A model generated the notes under the pieces. It saw nothing but the letters and a program-made list of their open reading frames with translations, had not been told where the DNA came from and ran no database searches. Made by a program: the position numbers and the translations under genes. From assembly GCA_024291935.2 (NCBI GenBank), contig CM044311.1:14669001-14733000 (forward strand): 64,000 bases of DNA, given 5' to 3'. Below, one piece after another: positions 63,334-64,000 of this stretch (position 1 is its first letter; each line of letters opens with the position of its first letter). Source of the stretch: Okapia johnstoni. Taxonomy: Eukaryota; Chordata; Mammalia; Artiodactyla; Giraffidae.

Positions 63334-63559
63334 ATAGCTATAGTAGCATGAGCTAAGAGTGAGGCAAAGAAAAAATGAATATTATATGAGCATGCATGAT
63401 GCCAGTATGCATGGCATGTTACCTGGAGCATCTGTGATCAGGAAGAGCATAGAAACACTATGCCCACAGGAAGACTGACAACCAGGAAAGCCAAACCTGT
63501 AATCAAGATGAGAGGAACAGAAATTAAGACAAATATAATAATAACAATACAAAAAACCT

Positions 63560-63745
63560 CACTGCTATTTATTGAATTCTAACTAGTGCCAAAAGCTTGC
63601 TAGGCAATCTGCATATATTACCTCATTAAACATTCACAAGATCGTGAAGCAGGATATTTATTCCTATCATTTATTAGGATGCAGAGAAGAAGAAGCAGAA
63701 GTTATGGGGTAGACTGTACTGGTAGAGCCACCATTCAAACTCAGA
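63560..63745 (-). mobile_element. MIR SINE remnant
   Basis: Antisense MIR-like: TATTTATTGAATTCTAACTAG side, TATTACCTCATTAAACATTC, GATATTTATTCCTATCATTT, then GTAGAGCCACCATTCAAAC. The order matches reversed MIR ('tcattattcccattttacag ... gccaggattcaaac'). Confidence 0.6.
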
Positions 63746-64000
63746 TATGTCCACAGTCCCAAGCTCACTGTCTTAACAACTATTATAAGGTCAAATAGAA
63801 GGTGAAGGGCCAAGAAAACACAGGAATTAACCAAGGAGTGAAGACAAAATGGGGGTGTAAAAAGCAAAACTACCATAATTCCTCCAATTGCTGTTTTTAC
63901 TGATCATCAGCAGTGGTAACAGATCATGCTAAAAAATTTTTTTTAGAATATTATCACTTCCATTAAGTAATTTCCAAAAATTATAAATTTCCTTCTGAAT
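63746..64000. other. No recognised feature
   Basis: End of window; AT-rich, unassigned. Confidence 0.4.

Noticed and set aside
1..64000. CRISPR-like arrays
   Set aside because: The repeated ~200-bp units are dispersed SINEs with TSDs in both orientations, not regularly spaced short repeats with spacers.
59950..64000. tRNA genes suggested by B-box motifs (GGTTCGATCCC)
   Set aside because: Every B box seen lies in a Bov-tA or CHR SINE head, and no cloverleaf-capable tRNA sequence was recognised.

Overview
This window reads as non-coding, intergenic or intronic nuclear DNA of a pecoran ruminant (cattle, buffalo, sheep, goat or close kin). The evidence is the repeat content. There are dozens of tRNA-derived Bov-tA and Bov-A2 SINEs, many 5'-truncated BovB (RTE-type) LINE copies, ruminant L1 3' ends, tRNA-Glu SINEs of the CHR type and a short mariner MITE. 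These sit on an older mammalian layer of MIR, CR1/L3-like and L2/L1M-like LINE remnants. I could not separate species within the Bovidae. No host protein-coding exon, tRNA, rRNA or CRISPR array could be supported. The long open frames belong to LINE reverse transcriptases (BovB and L1) or are chance frames across SINEs and microsatellites.

Layout. 0-9 kb: BovB fragments at 0.93, 4.06, 6.26 and 7.23 kb, scattered Bov-tA and MIR copies, and an L1 3' end at 8.9 kb. 9-15 kb: a Bov-tA and microsatellite cluster. 15-23.9 kb: L1 3' ends, two of them split by Bov-tA copies at the same internal position, and a 1-kb BovB with target-site duplication (TSD). 24-31.7 kb: mostly unique DNA, plus a decayed plus-strand L1 at 26.1-28.0 kb. 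31.7-37.2 kb: three co-oriented ancient LINE 3' ends, each split by younger insertions. These are an L1 ORF2 fragment with a 408-codon frame, an L1 3' UTR, and a CHR SINE that itself holds a BovB. 38-44 kb: antisense ancient LINE copies and a unique stretch with a CTCF-like motif. 44.9-46.4 kb: a mariner MITE split by a 1.4-kb BovB. 47-52 kb: SINEs, two BovB pieces and a ~147-bp segment present twice 4 kb apart. 54.7-57.1 kb: BovB, then a 1.8-kb CR1/L3-like relic split by three SINEs. 57.8-59.4 kb: an internally deleted BovB with an 11-bp TSD. 61.2 kb: a perfect 91-bp tandem duplication. 62.4 kb: a young BovB copy.

The elements do not form a gene system. Their interest lies in insertion history: nested order, TSDs, reused target sites, internal deletions and tandem duplications give a relative chronology of retrotransposition at this locus. 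I found no convincing undescribed biological system. Family names come from recalled consensus sequences and were not checked by any search. Boundaries with TSDs are good to a base or two; others are approximate.
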